A stretch of 64,000 bases of DNA from Diadema setosum (lineage: Eukaryota; Echinodermata; Echinoidea; Diadematoida; Diadematidae), in assembly GCA_033980235.1 (NCBI GenBank), contig CM067072.1, positions 28,188,559-28,252,558 on the forward strand, given 5' to 3'. Both the position numbers and the translations under genes were made by a program. Of this stretch, positions 1 through 12,861 are shown in pieces. Within the stretch, counting starts at the first letter, position 1. Every line of letters starts with the position of its first letter. The notes below the pieces were generated by a model, which was not told the origin of the DNA, ran no database searches, and saw nothing but the letters and a program-made list of their open reading frames with translations.

Positions 1-884
1 ACTAGCGACAACCGCCGTGGGCGAGTCATAACACAACTTTTTTTCTTCCCTTCATCCCCCCCCCCCCTCCTCCTCCTTTTCTTCTTTCTCTTCGTTTCTT
101 CTCCCCGCCTGAGAAATCCGTGTTACGAAACGTGTAGCGTGGGTTGTTCTGAGTGCAGGGAGAGATGTAGCCCCGGGGAAAACGGAAGTTCGGGAAGGGG
201 GAGAGGAGAGTAAGAGAGAGAGAGAAAGAAAGAAATGCAGAGAGAGGGAGAGGGAGAGAGGGAAGGAGAGGGAGACTCGAGCATCTGGAGACATTTGCGA
301 ATAACTAATTGGCGCCAAAGATCCAATGCGAGAACGTGCGTTTGACATTAACGAGCAAACCTCATACGTTTAGCAGGTGTGCATTCGGCGTTCTTCGCCT
401 ACCTTTTTTTTTCTATGTGTTTTTTTTTTCTGTCAATGTGATTTTGAATGTACTTGTCCCAGTCCCTGCCCTGACGTGTGATGTTGGATTAATTGACTCT
501 GCACGAAGTAACTGACCGAGGTTTTCTTGACCTCAGTATTTGAATCAGAATGCTGACAGTTGATCATAAAAGCGCGGGAGATTAGTTTGCTGACGCGCGA
601 AAATTGGGCCAGGTACACCACGGTGTGGTTCACCAATCACTGTCACGCCCGCGTTAAAGGAGAATATTCTCAGTACAGTGCAAATAGTTATCATACGAGA
701 CATTAATGATACACACAGCAAGAGCAAAACGTTCGTGCCTAGTTATCAACTTGATGATGAATCTCATGCACCGCCTTAAGAAATCATGACCCATCAATGA
801 CGTCTTATGAACGTGGAAAGAATAATGTCAGTAACCTCTTCCGAATGACAATTATGCGTGTCTTTTAGATAACAGAGATAATGG

Positions 885-1105
885 CCTTCTTTATCCAGGA
901 TAGTCTCTTCAGTGTTCTCACTGCTCAACCAGAGGCCCCTGCCATTGTTATTACCCTTTTTTGCCAGGTACACACCCGAGTAGAGAGGAACATTGTGGGT
1001 GAAAACAGTTTGTCCAAGGACGTCTAGGCAATTTGCTAGGCACTTTGACGAGATTTGGACTCAGGACTTCCCATTTTAAAGCCATTTTCCACTATACCAC
1101 AGTGG
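885..1105 (-). mobile_element. Degenerate tRNA-derived SINE, family 1
   Basis: Read on the minus strand, this has a tRNA-like head (CTGTGGTATAGTGG, then the box B-like GAGTCCAAATC). It is followed by CGTCCTTGGACAA...CACCCACAATGTTCCTCTC and a GGTACACA/CCAGGT segment. The same order of words is found in the copy at 22815-23075 on the plus strand, so the two are one family, this one more diverged. Confidence 0.7.
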
Positions 1106-1739
1106 TTAAAGAATTCTAAATCATATTTAGCTCATTATCACTCAATTAAAAGGAAAATGATTATTGCCATTTTTTTTAAAGCAACTTTCGACAATGAATT
1201 TAGTTTTTGTCCGAATTACCTTGTCTGCAGTCATCAGACGACATGCAAACTTGCACGTTTTTATTTCCAGTGCTTTCTTCTTGCAGTCCATTTTTACTCC
1301 TCCCCATTGTTTCCCATGGTTCTTGTTTGCGCTGCAATAAAACGTATTGGTTCAGTGAAGAAAATTTGTATTTACTGGTTGGTTTAGCCATTTCCATTGT
1401 ATGTTGTTTGCTTGAGTAACAGACTCGCAACATAAAGAGCTGGACCGTCCTTAGGATTGAACTGTTTCCATGCCGACACAGCACAGTATATAGATAATAG
1501 AAAGCTAGCATCAAACTCGTTGGTACAGCTTCGTTGATAATTGCGTTGATTTCTTTTTTTCATTCCACTTTCCATTTTCCCGTTTTCATTTTTGACTATG
1601 GGCAACGCAGAGCAAATCATTCACACGAATGAAATATGAAAATGTTTACGAAGTTTCAGCTAATGAGATTTACTGCATGACCTTGTCGCCACTTGCCATT
1701 TTGCTTACTTAAGTATACACATTAGTTCCCCTCCCTCCC

Positions 1740-1763
1740 CTCCCCCCCCCCCCCCCCCCCCCC
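1740..1763. repeat. Poly(C) run
   Basis: An uninterrupted C run of about 23 bases follows a CCCTCCCTCCCCT lead-in. It is one of many long C or G homopolymers in the window; its length in an assembly is unreliable. Confidence 0.9.
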
Positions 1764-3416
1764 GGTAGAGCGAAACAGGGTTTTGGATAAAGGTGGCCTA
1801 TACCCCGTTCGCTCCGAGGCTCCAAACCCCTCCGGTTTAGTAGGGGCAATGGGTTACATTTGTAGTATAGGGGTACTCAGGGAATTCCCCTGACCACGGC
1901 GTTTCCACGAAACGAGAGGAGTTCAAAAGTACTGGACACAGTCGGGGAAATCTCATAACACCTCTCTGTTCGGAAAACAGGAGAGAATGCAGTACTCCTC
2001 AGCGTCAAAAGCTAGTGTACATTTTACATCAACTCTAACAGTTTTCACTTTCAGTGTTGTTTATTTTCTTATTTCTCAAAAAAAAAACAGAACGAAAAAA
2101 AAACAAACTTTGTGGTAACACGCACAAAACAAATCTCACAAAAAAAGAGTAAGAAGTGTACATTAAAGGCATAATAATCAAGCATTTTACAATTTGCAGA
2201 TGAAACGAAAACCCCGCATTAGTGCTTCAAAATAGTTCTAAAATGTTAGTTATGGTTAGAAACAACCAATGTAAAATTTTGAACCAGTATTGATGTTAAG
2301 TATTGTTAAATATACAAAATGTGAACAATAGTTATAATAAAAATGTTTCCAGACTAACCATCTACAGTTACGGTTTAGTATAAATGAGAAAAATAGTGAT
2401 ATCTCCTTATATTTTAGGCTTTATTGCAAAAATGTTATATGGTAGGATGTTTTTTTGAGACAAATGACCTACACGTATACATATATATGCATCAAAAGTG
2501 ATATCTTGAACATTTTTAAATCACTGCTCCCAAAGGTAAACAGGACCTCTAACAGTCATTACGCTTATACTGCAAATGCAGCAGAACAGAGAGAAGGAAA
2601 AACACACATACACAAACACGCACACACACACACAAACACAAAATATTGTGTTTATCTGCCTTAAAACGATGGTGTCCTTTAAGCCGCAGACCGACGGACA
2701 GAAGATAACTAATGCAGGGCATAAGCTATAGACTACTACACTAATCAATATTTTTCATCTCCACCGCGTTCAGCTTTGGTTTGCTTTGGTCTGGTTTCTG
2801 TGCTGTATTTTCTTTTCTACAAGTTAATGCGAATACAGTAACAAATCATATAGCCCTAGGAAAAGGGGCGATAGACTGTGGAATGATAATTTCGTGTTTA
2901 CGTGAGTGTGTAGATTGGTTGTGGTTTTGTAATTTGTTTTGTTATCGTGCTTCTTTCAATAGTTCTATGCTCATCGTGGCTCCACATTTATGTGTTTATA
3001 AGAACGACCGTTAAATGTGTTTGAAGTGTAATAGTATACCAACCAGATGCATATACACAGAAAGGGTCAACGTTCGGTATTGCGTATATAATATGACTAC
3101 AATCAGAGGTTGTTTTCTTTTCATTTTCTTTTTCTTTTCTTCGCTGACGACAATCCAAGTCTCCGATGAAGTCTTCTGAGACAGACGCAATGAATAGATC
3201 CAAGCCAGAAGTAGACCGTTGGTTCGGCGAAACTTGAGAACGCGCCGTGATAGTCTCTCTCTGTGTAACGCAAGCTGCAGCCTTGTTTACAATAAGTCTC
3301 ACTCTTATAACGCCATGTTTGGAGACGTTTCTGTTTTGATATGTACCGAGAGCGGTGAAAACACTTCACAATGAAGTGCAGAATGTGATGTTTTCCTTCT
3401 TGAAAGAAGCAGAAAA

Positions 3417-3419
3417 TGA

Positions 3420-3479
<60 letters not shown>

Positions 3480-3482
3480 AAA
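3417..3482. repeat. (GAAA)n microsatellite
   Basis: About 16 perfect GAAA units. A second tract of the same unit lies at 47735-47822. Confidence 0.97.
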
Positions 3483-4689
3483 AACGTCGATGTCACAACA
3501 ATTTCACAATAACTAAAATGCTTGGAGTCTCTGCGCCAAGAGTCGGTTAATTGCAAAACCAAGATGGAGAAAAATAGATAAAAGAAAATATAGGCAAAGG
3601 CGAAAGCAGTGTCCAAAAGACAAAAACAAAGACAACACATAGAAAACGGAGAAATGACTCCAAACTTTTTTTTGCAACTGATTGACAAATTGCCCTACAT
3701 CGACGTAAATAAGCACTGAATTGATCAGTGTTTTAGTAGAAGCCATGATAATCAGTCAATCAGTTGCAATGAAAACATCTCGACGGAAGAATTTCATGAA
3801 TTTGACTCCAAACTTTCTTTCTGCACCTCATGTACTTGGTGGAGACTTTTCTGCCACCAGCCTCTGCCTACATATTAGTAACAGAGTCTAGCGTGACATT
3901 CGGTTATAGAAGAAAAAGAAGTAGAAGATATGAGGAGGGGGGACAACCTGCAGAGTTCTTAAAAAGTGGGATTATAGGGATATTACCATGGATGTCGGCG
4001 GCAGATATAAAGTTTGTTCCCCTTTACTGCTGCCTTCGAGACACCCACACTCTGTGCGTGGGAAGACGGGATGCCGGCCCGTCGAGGCGTTCATTTGGTG
4101 GTGATGGCGACGATGAAATAGGGGTGGGGTGCGCCATTGCAGACTTTAAGCCACAATTCAGAACAAAGAAAGAGAGAGAAAAACAAACTGTGGGGGAGAA
4201 TGGCTTGGCTCATTAGAACTATCTCTCAAAGTGATCTGTCCCACATAGCGCATGGGTGTAAGTGACCTTATCAATAAGGAACATCTGTCGATTACCATTT
4301 TGCCCCGAAGCAGACAGAGAAATCCTCGTTTACCTTCGAGACATCACTTTCACCCATGCCAGATTCCAACCATTTTACTCCCTCCCACATACCAGCGGAC
4401 AGATGGTATAAAGGCGACTGGCACTCCTTGTAGACATATTGTGCCGCGGGCAGTCTTATCAGGCTAATGTAATGGAGGATCATGTCAAAATGTTTGGAGA
4501 AGAATACTTATGGACATCATATATTACTAACTGATCAGTGGACACATGCTTTCATAAAACATCAGACAGGTACATTTCCTGCCATCGCATCAAGTGAATT
4601 TTCAAAGCTCGACCTGTCGTTGATATGACGGGCAGCATTTACCCAAGGTGAATAGAGCGAAGTTGTGCATGACGTTTGTTTGTTTGTTT

Positions 4690-5040
4690 GTTTCATATCC
4701 ATCTGAGAAGATGGTTGGATAGCCCATATTCAGCTGCAATAGCTGGTCTTCCAGGGGGTCCAGCTGAATGTAAGGTGGGATTACACAGCGGGTTTATAAA
4801 CACCCTTCTCTTTGCGATGAATGAATGTCGTCAAAGTGTGATCTTTTACGTGCATGAGTTGTGACTCGCTCACACACTGGACCTCCATTTAATGTCCTAT
4901 CTGAGGGACAGAGTGTTTTGTCTCTTACCAGAGGGGACAGTATGATTATACACAACATTGCTCAGTGGGACCCAGGAATCGAACCGGGATCCTTTGGATC
5001 TTGAGGCAGACAAGCTACCGACTGAGCTAACTCACCCACC
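4690..5040 (-). mobile_element. tRNA-derived SINE, family 2
   Basis: The minus strand starts with a tRNA-like head (GTTAGCTCAGTCGGTAGC box A, CGGTTCGATTCC box B). The body carries TGAGCAATGTTGTG, ACTGTCCCCTCTGGTAAGAG, ACTCTGTCCCTCAGATAGGA and, further out, TTCATTCATCGCAAAGAG. Shared words place the pieces at 13796-13960 and 14600-14705 in the same family. The head abuts the retrotransposon remnant at 5041-5268, which looks truncated at that junction. Confidence 0.75.
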
Positions 5041-5268
5041 GGCCGTGGGGAGCCCGTCTGTTGCTGTCGACCTCCAAATCGCCCGTTTGGAGGCTGTTTC
5101 TTCCCAGTTGTTTACTTTGATGTTCAGAGCTTTTTGATTTCCTTTGCGGGCATCTTTAAACCGCTGGTGGGGTCCTCCAGAGACTCGTGATCCCGGAGCA
5201 AGTTCCCCGTAAAGAAGATCTTTCGGGATCCGCCCGTCGTCCATCCGAACATCATGTTCAAGCCAGCG
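5041..5268 (-). mobile_element. Non-LTR retrotransposon C-terminal fragment
   Basis: The minus-strand translation reads RWLEHDVRMDDGRIPKDLLY followed by a GEL segment and, about 30 residues later, ALNIKVNNWEETASKRAIWR. This pattern (a basic, W-containing H-x-V-R-M motif, then DGRIPKDLLYGEL, a K-ALNI-x3-WE block and a final W-R) is the C-terminal end of reverse-transcriptase ORFs of LINE-type elements. Only about 75 residues remain; no polymerase core is present. It is cut at 5041 by a SINE and at 5268 by a telomere-repeat-like insertion. The element is dead. The family call rests on motif recognition, not on alignment. Confidence 0.8.
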
Positions 5269-5480
5269 GGTCTAAAGCAATTACCCCTGGGCAATTACCC
5301 CGGACCCTTCCCCTGACCTAATCCTAATCCTAATCCTGAACCTAATCCTAACCCTAACCCAAACTCCTAACCCTAAACCTAACACTAACCCTAATTCTTA
5401 CTCTAACCTTACCACCAACTAATATTTAGCTGGAGGGGGGGAGGGGGTAATTGCCCTCTGGGGGAAATTGCCCGGATACG
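5269..5480. mobile_element. Telomere-repeat-like insertion with inverted ends and 10 bp target duplication
   Basis: The core (about 5318-5410) is degenerate CCTAAT/CCCTAA units, like (TTAGGG)n read on the other strand. The ends are inverted: GGGCAATTACCCCGG at the left, and GGGTAATTGCCC plus GGGGAAATTGCCCGG at the right. CAAGCCAGCG occurs on both sides (5259-5268 and 5481-5490), which fits a 10 bp target-site duplication. It interrupts the retrotransposon fragment on its right-hand side. Confidence 0.6.
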
Positions 5481-6362
5481 CAAGCCAGCGCATGGGATCC
5501 CACAGCGAGCTGATACACGTTCTAGCGTAAATCTGTACGGTGCATTCACAATATGATGAGCATGTAAAGAGGCAAGATAAAGAAGGCAAAAGTTCGACTT
5601 GCCTTGGTGGCGGCTACGCAGTTGCACGACCGTGATTAGGCCAATATCTGCGTTATTTGTATTTCTCGAAAGTATTATTTGAATTCGTTTCTGCCAAACG
5701 TCATTAACGGATACTACGTTGCACAAAGAATTTTTCGTTTGAAGTATTGCATGAGGGTTGCCTTCAAACATTTATGACTATCTTTTTTTTCCTCTTTTTT
5801 CTTTTTTCTTTTTTTTTTTCTTTCTCTTTTTTTTTCTATTTTTCATTGTGGGAGCACTTTTAGGCTGTGTAGTAGTTTCTCTTGCTTGAAAAATGGTTTC
5901 GTATCCGGTCGTTGAAGGTTTTGTTGAAGCTTCTGTATGCAGTTCTATCAGTCTTATAGTCATTTCAAATGTGTAGTCCCACGTGTGTATATCTGTGTGT
6001 TTATTTTCAGTGGTTCCTTTTGGAATAAACAGAGGGGAAACACTGTAAATGTTTTCTTTTTTTTTTCAAGAGTGAACATTTTATCATTCTACACTCGGGC
6101 TAGAAAGCAATGAAATATTTACGGCATCCAGGAGTTGGTTACAATTAGGGCCTCTCAGACCTGTGATCCAAAACTTAAATTAACCATCGGAATAGCCAGA
6201 AATGAAGTCTATTTGTTTTGGGGGAAGTGGTTCCAAATTGCAGTTGTGTAATCGCAGTTGCCTACTGCAATCTGTCTCAGCCTTTGCTTTCCAATTTAGA
6301 AATCCACGAGACATTACCAAAGCCGCGTGGTGTGTAGCAAATAAAAGCATCGCTGGCACTCG

Positions 6363-6753
6363 TTAAAGGGATCGTATGTATAGTTTTGGTTGAGACCTAA
6401 TTTCAGGTTTCTAACATTTTTTGGTGAGATAATGAGAAACCTCTTATGAAAATGAAAGAGCATGTAATTCTATGAGGAATTCAACGTTTATTTGATGAAA
6501 ATTGGTTTTGAAATGGCTGAGATATCAAAAATAGAGCGATTCCAATAAAGTGTGGGACCCACACTTTATTACGATCGCTTTGTTTTACTTTGTTTTTGGA
6601 GGTTTCAATCATTCCAAACCCGATTTTCATCAAATAAACTTTGAATTCCTCTTAAACTGGTACGTTCTGTACTACATCATAAGTGTTTTCTTGGTATCTC
6701 GCAAAAAGTTAAAAGCCTAATTCTCATATCCACCAATAATATCATCCCTTTAA
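6363..6753. mobile_element. TTAA-bounded foldback/MITE, copy 1
   Basis: Ends are TTAAAGGGAT and its exact reverse complement ATCCCTTTAA. Internally GTTTATTTGATGAAAAT is mirrored by ATTTTCATCAAATAAAC. The centre (6544-6570) is a perfect 13+1+13 palindrome around GTGTGGGACCCACAC. The whole 391 bp can fold back on itself. No transposase is encoded. TTAA at both ends is what piggyBac-type mobilisation would leave. Copy 2 is at 17970-18348. Confidence 0.85.
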
Positions 6754-6764
6754 AGCCCAGGGCT

Positions 6765-6870
6765 CAGTGGGGTTCAGTGGGTAGGACTGCAGGTTCTCAA
6801 TCTCTAGGTCTCTGGTTCAAATCCCTCTGTTGGTTGTTGCTCATTGCGTTTCTGAAAATGATTGATATGC
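6765..6870 (+). mobile_element. tRNA-derived SINE, family 3
   Basis: A box A-like GTTCAGTGGGTAGGAC is followed by CTCAATCTCTAGGTCTC and box B-like TGGTTCAAATCC. It aligns by eye with 17810-17960 (GGTTTAGACC...CTTGATCTTTAGGCTTCCGGTTCAACTC). Both copies sit directly beside a copy of the TTAA foldback element. Confidence 0.6.
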
Positions 6871-7036
6871 TTGTTTCCTACATTCTGCGCAAAGATTTCT
6901 ATAAAAACAAACAAACAAACAAACAAACAAAGAAAGAAAAAGAAACATTATCGAAATATCTTAACTGGAAATTTGTCTTGCTCGAGCTCAACAAATCAAC
7001 GCTATGCGGGAGATTATTAAGTGTAGTTAGAATATA

Positions 7037-7039
<3 letters not shown>

Positions 7040-7081
<42 letters not shown>

Positions 7082-7094
7082 ACGCACACACACA
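7040..7094. repeat. (AC)n microsatellite
   Basis: Nearly pure AC dinucleotides with two interruptions. Similar AC/TG tracts occur at 8016-8039, 8754-8775, 10360-10396 and 17236-17262. Confidence 0.95.
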
Positions 7095-7675
7095 TTCTGA
7101 AACAATGTTCACATAGTGAAAACCAATTCCATTTAAGTCACCAGTCCGTCTATGTGTGGTTCGCAAAACCCCTAAAAGCATGAAAGCAACTGCCAAAGAA
7201 AAATAATAAGAAAATGCTTTTTTAAAGCAAGCTAGGGAGGAGTGGAACATTAACACACTGTAATATTGGTATGCAAAAGTGTCAATAGTTAATATTACAA
7301 GGCATGATTTTAAGGGCAAAGTGTCACAGAGATATGCGTTAGTCCTACATACCACTATGCGTGCGCCGAACTGATTCAAGTAGAAATGCACCCAGCTCGG
7401 AAGAACGCAACGACAAATTATTCATGCGCAGAATATGTTCACCTATATAATATATACAAAAGCGGGCTTTGCTCGTGGTCTGTTGGGAGTGGGTAAATTA
7501 ATGGCGGAGATCCGAAGCGCCAAGGGGGTTGGGCAGTAAGTGGTCGATGTCACCATGTCAGAATAGTCGGGGAAGGGGAAATTGGAACGAGAATTGATGC
7601 TTTGAGGCTGACTGATACGGATCTTTTTCGATCGGAATGGGACATTGAGGGGCTATACTATCTTTGTGTATGTGT

Positions 7676-7681
<6 letters not shown>

Positions 7682-7715
<34 letters not shown>

Positions 7716-7726
7716 CGCGCGCGTGT
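7682..7726. repeat. (TG)n-(CG)n compound tract
   Basis: A run of TG passes into CGCGCG-TG-CGCGCGCG. The strict alternation of purine and pyrimidine makes it a Z-DNA-prone sequence. The same arrangement is seen at 9516-9561, 13961-14000, 24267-24292, 31398-31438 and 46614-46664. Confidence 0.9.
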
Positions 7727-8789
7727 CTTACTTGCCTTTCTGCGTGGTACGTATCCGTACTGTTTCTTCTTTATTTCTCCCCGAATGTTGCCCAAATTTT
7801 AACTCAAAAATTCCTTCGACTATCAACTCCAAAATTATGCCATCTATGTATCATGTCATAAAAACGACAGATCTAGTTTCTTTTTTTCTGTGTGTCTATA
7901 TTTTATATGAAATGATAGGTCAGAAATAACCAAACTCTATACCTAAAGAAATAGAAAAAAGAGAGGCAAGGAGAAAATGCAAGGACAGAAATAGTAAAAA
8001 AAAAAAAAAAAATTACACACACACACACACACACACACATATCTTTGGGTTTCATTTGGTCGCATTTAAATGATTCGACGAATATTTTTAGCTTCTTGAA
8101 CGAGAACAACTGAATGCGAAATTCCTTTGATCAGTCATTCTCCGAAAAGGCAGTCGTACAACCAAAGAGCTTTATCTATAAAGATGTCATATTCTATGAG
8201 AGAGAAAGAGCTAAAATAGGAGGATGTGATATTTAGCTTCGGAAGAACAAGGTTAAGAATTCATGTATTATGGGAATGCGAGCGAGGATACGTTCGTGTG
8301 CGTGTGCATGTGTGTTGTTAAGTCTCTTAGGACCAGTATGCTAAGATCCTGTTGACATTGTACATGAACATTATGCCAACGGGACTGAAAACGTTACTCA
8401 AGGAAGTGAGGGGGTGATGTCATTGAAAATAATGCACGGGATTGGTCGAGAAATCTTTTGACAGACATTAATTGGCTGCTTTACCATTTTGCCTGTCCTT
8501 TCTCCTATTGACGTTACACATACATCCTGTAATTGTTTGGTTGCTTCGCCAAGCCTGGGGGTTAAAAAAGGAAGAGGATTAATCAAAGGTTGTTTGACAA
8601 AGATTGGGAAGTCACATTTTCTTGGAAGAGGAAGGGGAGTAAATCGCGAAGGTCACGAACTTGACTGTTTAGGATGCTGAGGTAGTGTATTTTTTGACAT
8701 CAATGAGTGCGTGTTTACAATACACCCACGTGAAACGTGAAAACGAGTAAATTACACACACACACACACACACACTCAGAGAGAGGTTG

Positions 8790-9420
8790 TCACGCTCTAT
8801 TAAGGCGCCACAGGCGAAATGCACCCACTTAATGTGACGAGAAGGGTGTGAAACAAGGTATTAATCACAGGGACCGAGACGAAGTAGGACTTGATGAGAA
8901 CCGACAGAGGGAGACATGATTAATGAAGTAGGGCGTGATCACGTGATACAGGAGGAATGAAGGGTGATAAGATTTGAAGGAGATACCCCTCCCAATTCCG
9001 TCCCCCTAAAAGTAAATGCAATATAAAGCACTGTAATGAAAAACATGGGAGACATTAAAGGTGCCGGCAAGGATCCGGAGAGAGAGGGAGAACAAAAAAC
9101 ATCAACAACAAACGACAACATGACCTTTCGTGCCATTAATTTCATCGGGAGAATTTGCGATTACGAAGATGAAGACGAGCGATAGTGCGGTATCGGCGCG
9201 ATGAATTATCGAAGTGATTGGCAATTCGTCTTTCATTACACACGCCCCCGCTTTAATAAGAAATACAGTGCGCTATGAGTGTGTCATTAAATTCCTTTCA
9301 TCTCCGGCAACTCCCAGTGGCTGTGCACAAGTAATAGAGTGATAGCTCCGCCACTGTCAACTTTGGAATATTGTCGCCGTAGTCAGGATAGCGTTTGACG
9401 CGGCTGTTCCCCCTTCCCTC
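8790..9420. other. Repeat-poor intronic island
   Basis: This stretch contains few simple repeats and has mixed composition with several ATTA/TAAT homeodomain-type cores. No coding frame is convincing. It could hold a cis-regulatory element; the sequence alone gives no proof. Confidence 0.25.
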
Positions 9421-9515
9421 TCACAGGTCCCCCCCCCCCTTGAAAGTGCTGTACGTCTGTGTGTTCCGGTGCCCTCGCGCTATTGTATGTTCCTGTGTAT
9501 GTGTGCGTGTGCGTG

Positions 9516-9546
<31 letters not shown>

Positions 9547-10024
9547 CTTGTGTGTGTGTGTACGAGCAGGAGATACAGCGAGAGAGAGGGGGAGTGTTTG
9601 TGTGTGTTTTAATATGTGGTGCTGTCTTTGTTAGTCTGTGTTTATCTTATGTGAGTACAATGTGTATTTTCAAGAGCAATTCACGTCGAGCAAATTAAGT
9701 TAACGCAACGCAATTACGCACCCTTTTGCCAAAGTGTCGTGATCAAAGTGTGACAGCTTACCCTTGAAGCCATCGCCTAAATCATAGGAAATGACAAATT
9801 CACCACTAGTCTTGTGTTTATTTGTCACTAGCATTTCACCCACAATGTCAAAGACAAATTTCCCCATGAAAAAAAAAAAAAACAAAGAAGAAACCAACCA
9901 CCACTCCCCAAATATAAACAAAATGTGAGATGACGTTTATTGATAGCTCGAGTGACGCATAGAAAAAGAGGAAAATAGATGCGGTAATACAAAATTATCA
10001 CAAAATGATCACAAAATTTAGTTA

Positions 10025-10150
10025 ATGGTATAGACCGCGGATCATCAACCCAGAGGTCCTAGTTGTTTTGAGTCCCCAGGGAGAACAGGTTGTACCCTTG
10101 GCCAGGGTGCTTTATCCACATTACCTGTCGAGTCATCCGGTATGGACTCA
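10025..10150 (+). mobile_element. Degenerate SINE fragment
   Basis: Words resembling family 1 are present in order: AGACCGCGGATCATCAACCCAGAGGTCC, GAGTCCCCAGG, then CCCTTGGCCAGGGTGCTTTATCCACATTACC. The last word corresponds to the post-head region of such SINEs. The copy is badly decayed. Confidence 0.4.
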
Positions 10151-10358
10151 ATGGACTTCGGACCCGCGGTTGCTTTTATTTAATACTTTCGTGCATTCGT
10201 TGTTCTTCAGCGGTTGCTTTTAAAATAATCACAATTCATGTTCAATTGGCCTGAATTTATCTATTGAATGTCTAATCCCGTGCTGCTGCATGCTTAACTG
10301 TGTCTTTCTCTTCAATGCAAATTTCTTTAAGACTCACTTCATTCCCGTTTTATGTGTT

Positions 10359-10400
<42 letters not shown>

Positions 10401-12414
10401 ATTTTGTGTGATTTCTTGTTTTGAAATAAAAGAACATTCGGACAGAATAAATGTTATTGGAAAAACTGAATTCCTGAAAAGAAAAGAAATGGGAATTCAA
10501 AAAGAAAAGAATCAATTTTTCGTGGTTTTGAAGCATTAAAAAGGTTTTGTAATAAGTTGCGCATTTATTCATATTTTAGCTGGGACAGTTACAGATGTGA
10601 ACATTCAACAATCAGATTTACTTATCGCGAGGAAATTCTTTCTCTTTCCTTGCTTTGCAATGGAATCCTTGCTGATTTTCTTATCACAAATAAATTGGTT
10701 TTGCTCATAGCAACTTCTTTCAGGCAGTTGTTTTAGTCATTAAGACGAGATATTTCTCGTGGCTGGCGAACTAAAGCTTTTGGTAATTCATGAGTGCCGA
10801 AGGGGAAAAACCCGAGATGAAATGGCTTGCCCCCTCCCCCATTAAGATAAAAGAATAAAGAATGGAACGATGCCAAAGAAGAATACGCAAATGCATAAAT
10901 CCACTCCGTTTAATGACTCCGTCAAACAAACAAAACAAAACAAAAGAAATCGAAACAAATTCCCTCACAGCTTTCGTGGGAAAACTTCTCCATATCCTCC
11001 TGGACGGAAAGGAAGAAGATTTATCATCGCTGTTAATGTGACATCGATAAGAACGCGTAATCCCTTTCTTTGTCTCAGATAATAAATGGTGCAAAATCAA
11101 GAGTTTTAGTCGGCCGCTCGGCCAACGATGGTCCCTCGCGAGTAGGTGTTTATCGCTGCCCCCCTCCCCCCCCCCCCCCCCCAGAAAGAGATCAAATAAA
11201 AAACAAAGCAACAGCAAAAACCCCAAACAAAAGAAGAACAAGAGAAAAACTGCACAACTGTCGTAATTGAGTGGTTTGTAAAACCTATGACTCGTGCGGC
11301 CCAGAAAAAAAAAAGAAAAAAAAAAGATTGATGAGAGGGACTTACACTTATACTTCAGAGCGTTATGCTGTGGTCGCCATATGCCATATCATAATGCACC
11401 CTGAGCGATAGATATGACGCGGACGAGGCGTGCGTATCATTGAACAGACATCGTCATCGAACTCGCAGGTAGCTATAGGAACCTACATCCCCGGCCGATG
11501 CAGCCCATTACCCGTCAAAAGATGATAGAAGTAGACAAGACAACGACGGTGGTATAATCATGACAATGTCTATATCGATGAAAAGTTAATTTTGAAAGCA
11601 AATATAGCGGCAAAGACGACACTGGCAATGAAAATGTTACTGGGTCTATCACCTTGACGACAGTAATGAAATAAGAATATCATTATTAGTCGCCCCAGTA
11701 AAAGTCAAATAAAACTAACATCATGACAATTGTTGCAACTACTGCTTCTTCTGGAAATGTCATCTTAATATTACGGTTATGGATACTCTTCTCGTTTTTC
11801 AATGATTATGTGATAAGCAACATCAACACGATGAAAATGACGATGATTGTGATCACTTATAACCTTATATTGCTCCTATCCATATACTCAACAATAGCTT
11901 TAAAAAAATGGCATGTTCACAAACCGTTAAAAAAATAAAAGTACATGATTCATCAGCTCTCTGAAAAGAGTTGTTGGTTTTCCTATTTTTTAATTCCCTG
12001 TTAAGGTTTTGAAAACTTTAGAAGAATTTGATAACAGTATGTTCCTGACACAAAATCATTTTGAGCTTCGATGTTTGTTTGTGGTTTTTGTTTTTTTCAT
12101 TCAATACCCTGAAAAGAGGAAGCGTGGGAAAAGTAGTAGAGGTCACTTCTAATGGAGTTCCGAAGTCTAAAATAAGACAAGTATACCACACAATATTGTT
12201 CATGTTGTTGCTGGTGCTGCTTTCAAGGTCGACCTGTAAGTTGAGGACTTCGACGATGATATTTGAAAGATGTTATGCCGTGACGGGACGCTAAATTATC
12301 TTTCCCACATAAGTTCCGGACCCCGTGAGAGAATGGCATGAATATTCATTAGACCGTATGACGTAATCATTAACAAGACGCTCTAAGAATGGAAAAAGAA
12401 CATCTGTTTGCAGC

Positions 12415-12520
12415 GATATCTCGTGTGGCAAATGGTGTACGTTCAGACTCATACACTGAAGGTCCCAGGTTCGGGTCCCACTTTTTGCTTTTTTTTTTTT
12501 TTTTTTTTTTTTTTTGGGGG
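12415..12520 (+). mobile_element. tRNA-like SINE head followed by poly(T)
   Basis: TGTGGCAAATGGTGTACG (box A-like) is followed at about tRNA spacing by CCAGGTTCGGGTCCC (box B), then a 27-base T run at 12491-12516. Decayed; family not assigned. Confidence 0.4.
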
Positions 12521-12853
12521 GGGGATACACATTTCTTAATTAAATTATTGATCTTTAAAAATTTTCAACACACCGAAAGTATTGCATGTAATACAAATAG
12601 TATCTCACATTGATATATTGCCGTTTATTCCGTCAATAAATTGAAGTTTTGAGACTTGGGGTCCGGAACTTGTGCGGGAAAAATAATTTCGCTGACGGGA
12701 CAGGCGTGTGCTTCTCTTTGGCAGTTCTTGTGAAATCTTCTTCACTTTAACTTTCAAGGTTTGGGTGACAGATTCTGGTTCTATTCACCAGTATTTCATG
12801 AGACAACGTGAGTTGACTATTGTACCATCTTTGAAGAGTCACTCACTGGGAAA

Positions 12854-12861
12854 TGACGTCA
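12854..12861. promoter_or_regulatory. Palindromic CRE octamer TGACGTCA
   Basis: An exact full CREB/ATF half-site palindrome. The octamer recurs in the window (21292, 28844, 40513, 45259, 55077, 56878, 63800). Function at this locus is unknown. Confidence 0.35.

Noticed and set aside
5318..5410. Interstitial telomere from a chromosome fusion
   Set aside because: The repeats are bounded by inverted ends and a 10 bp duplication, which favours element insertion over fusion or break repair.
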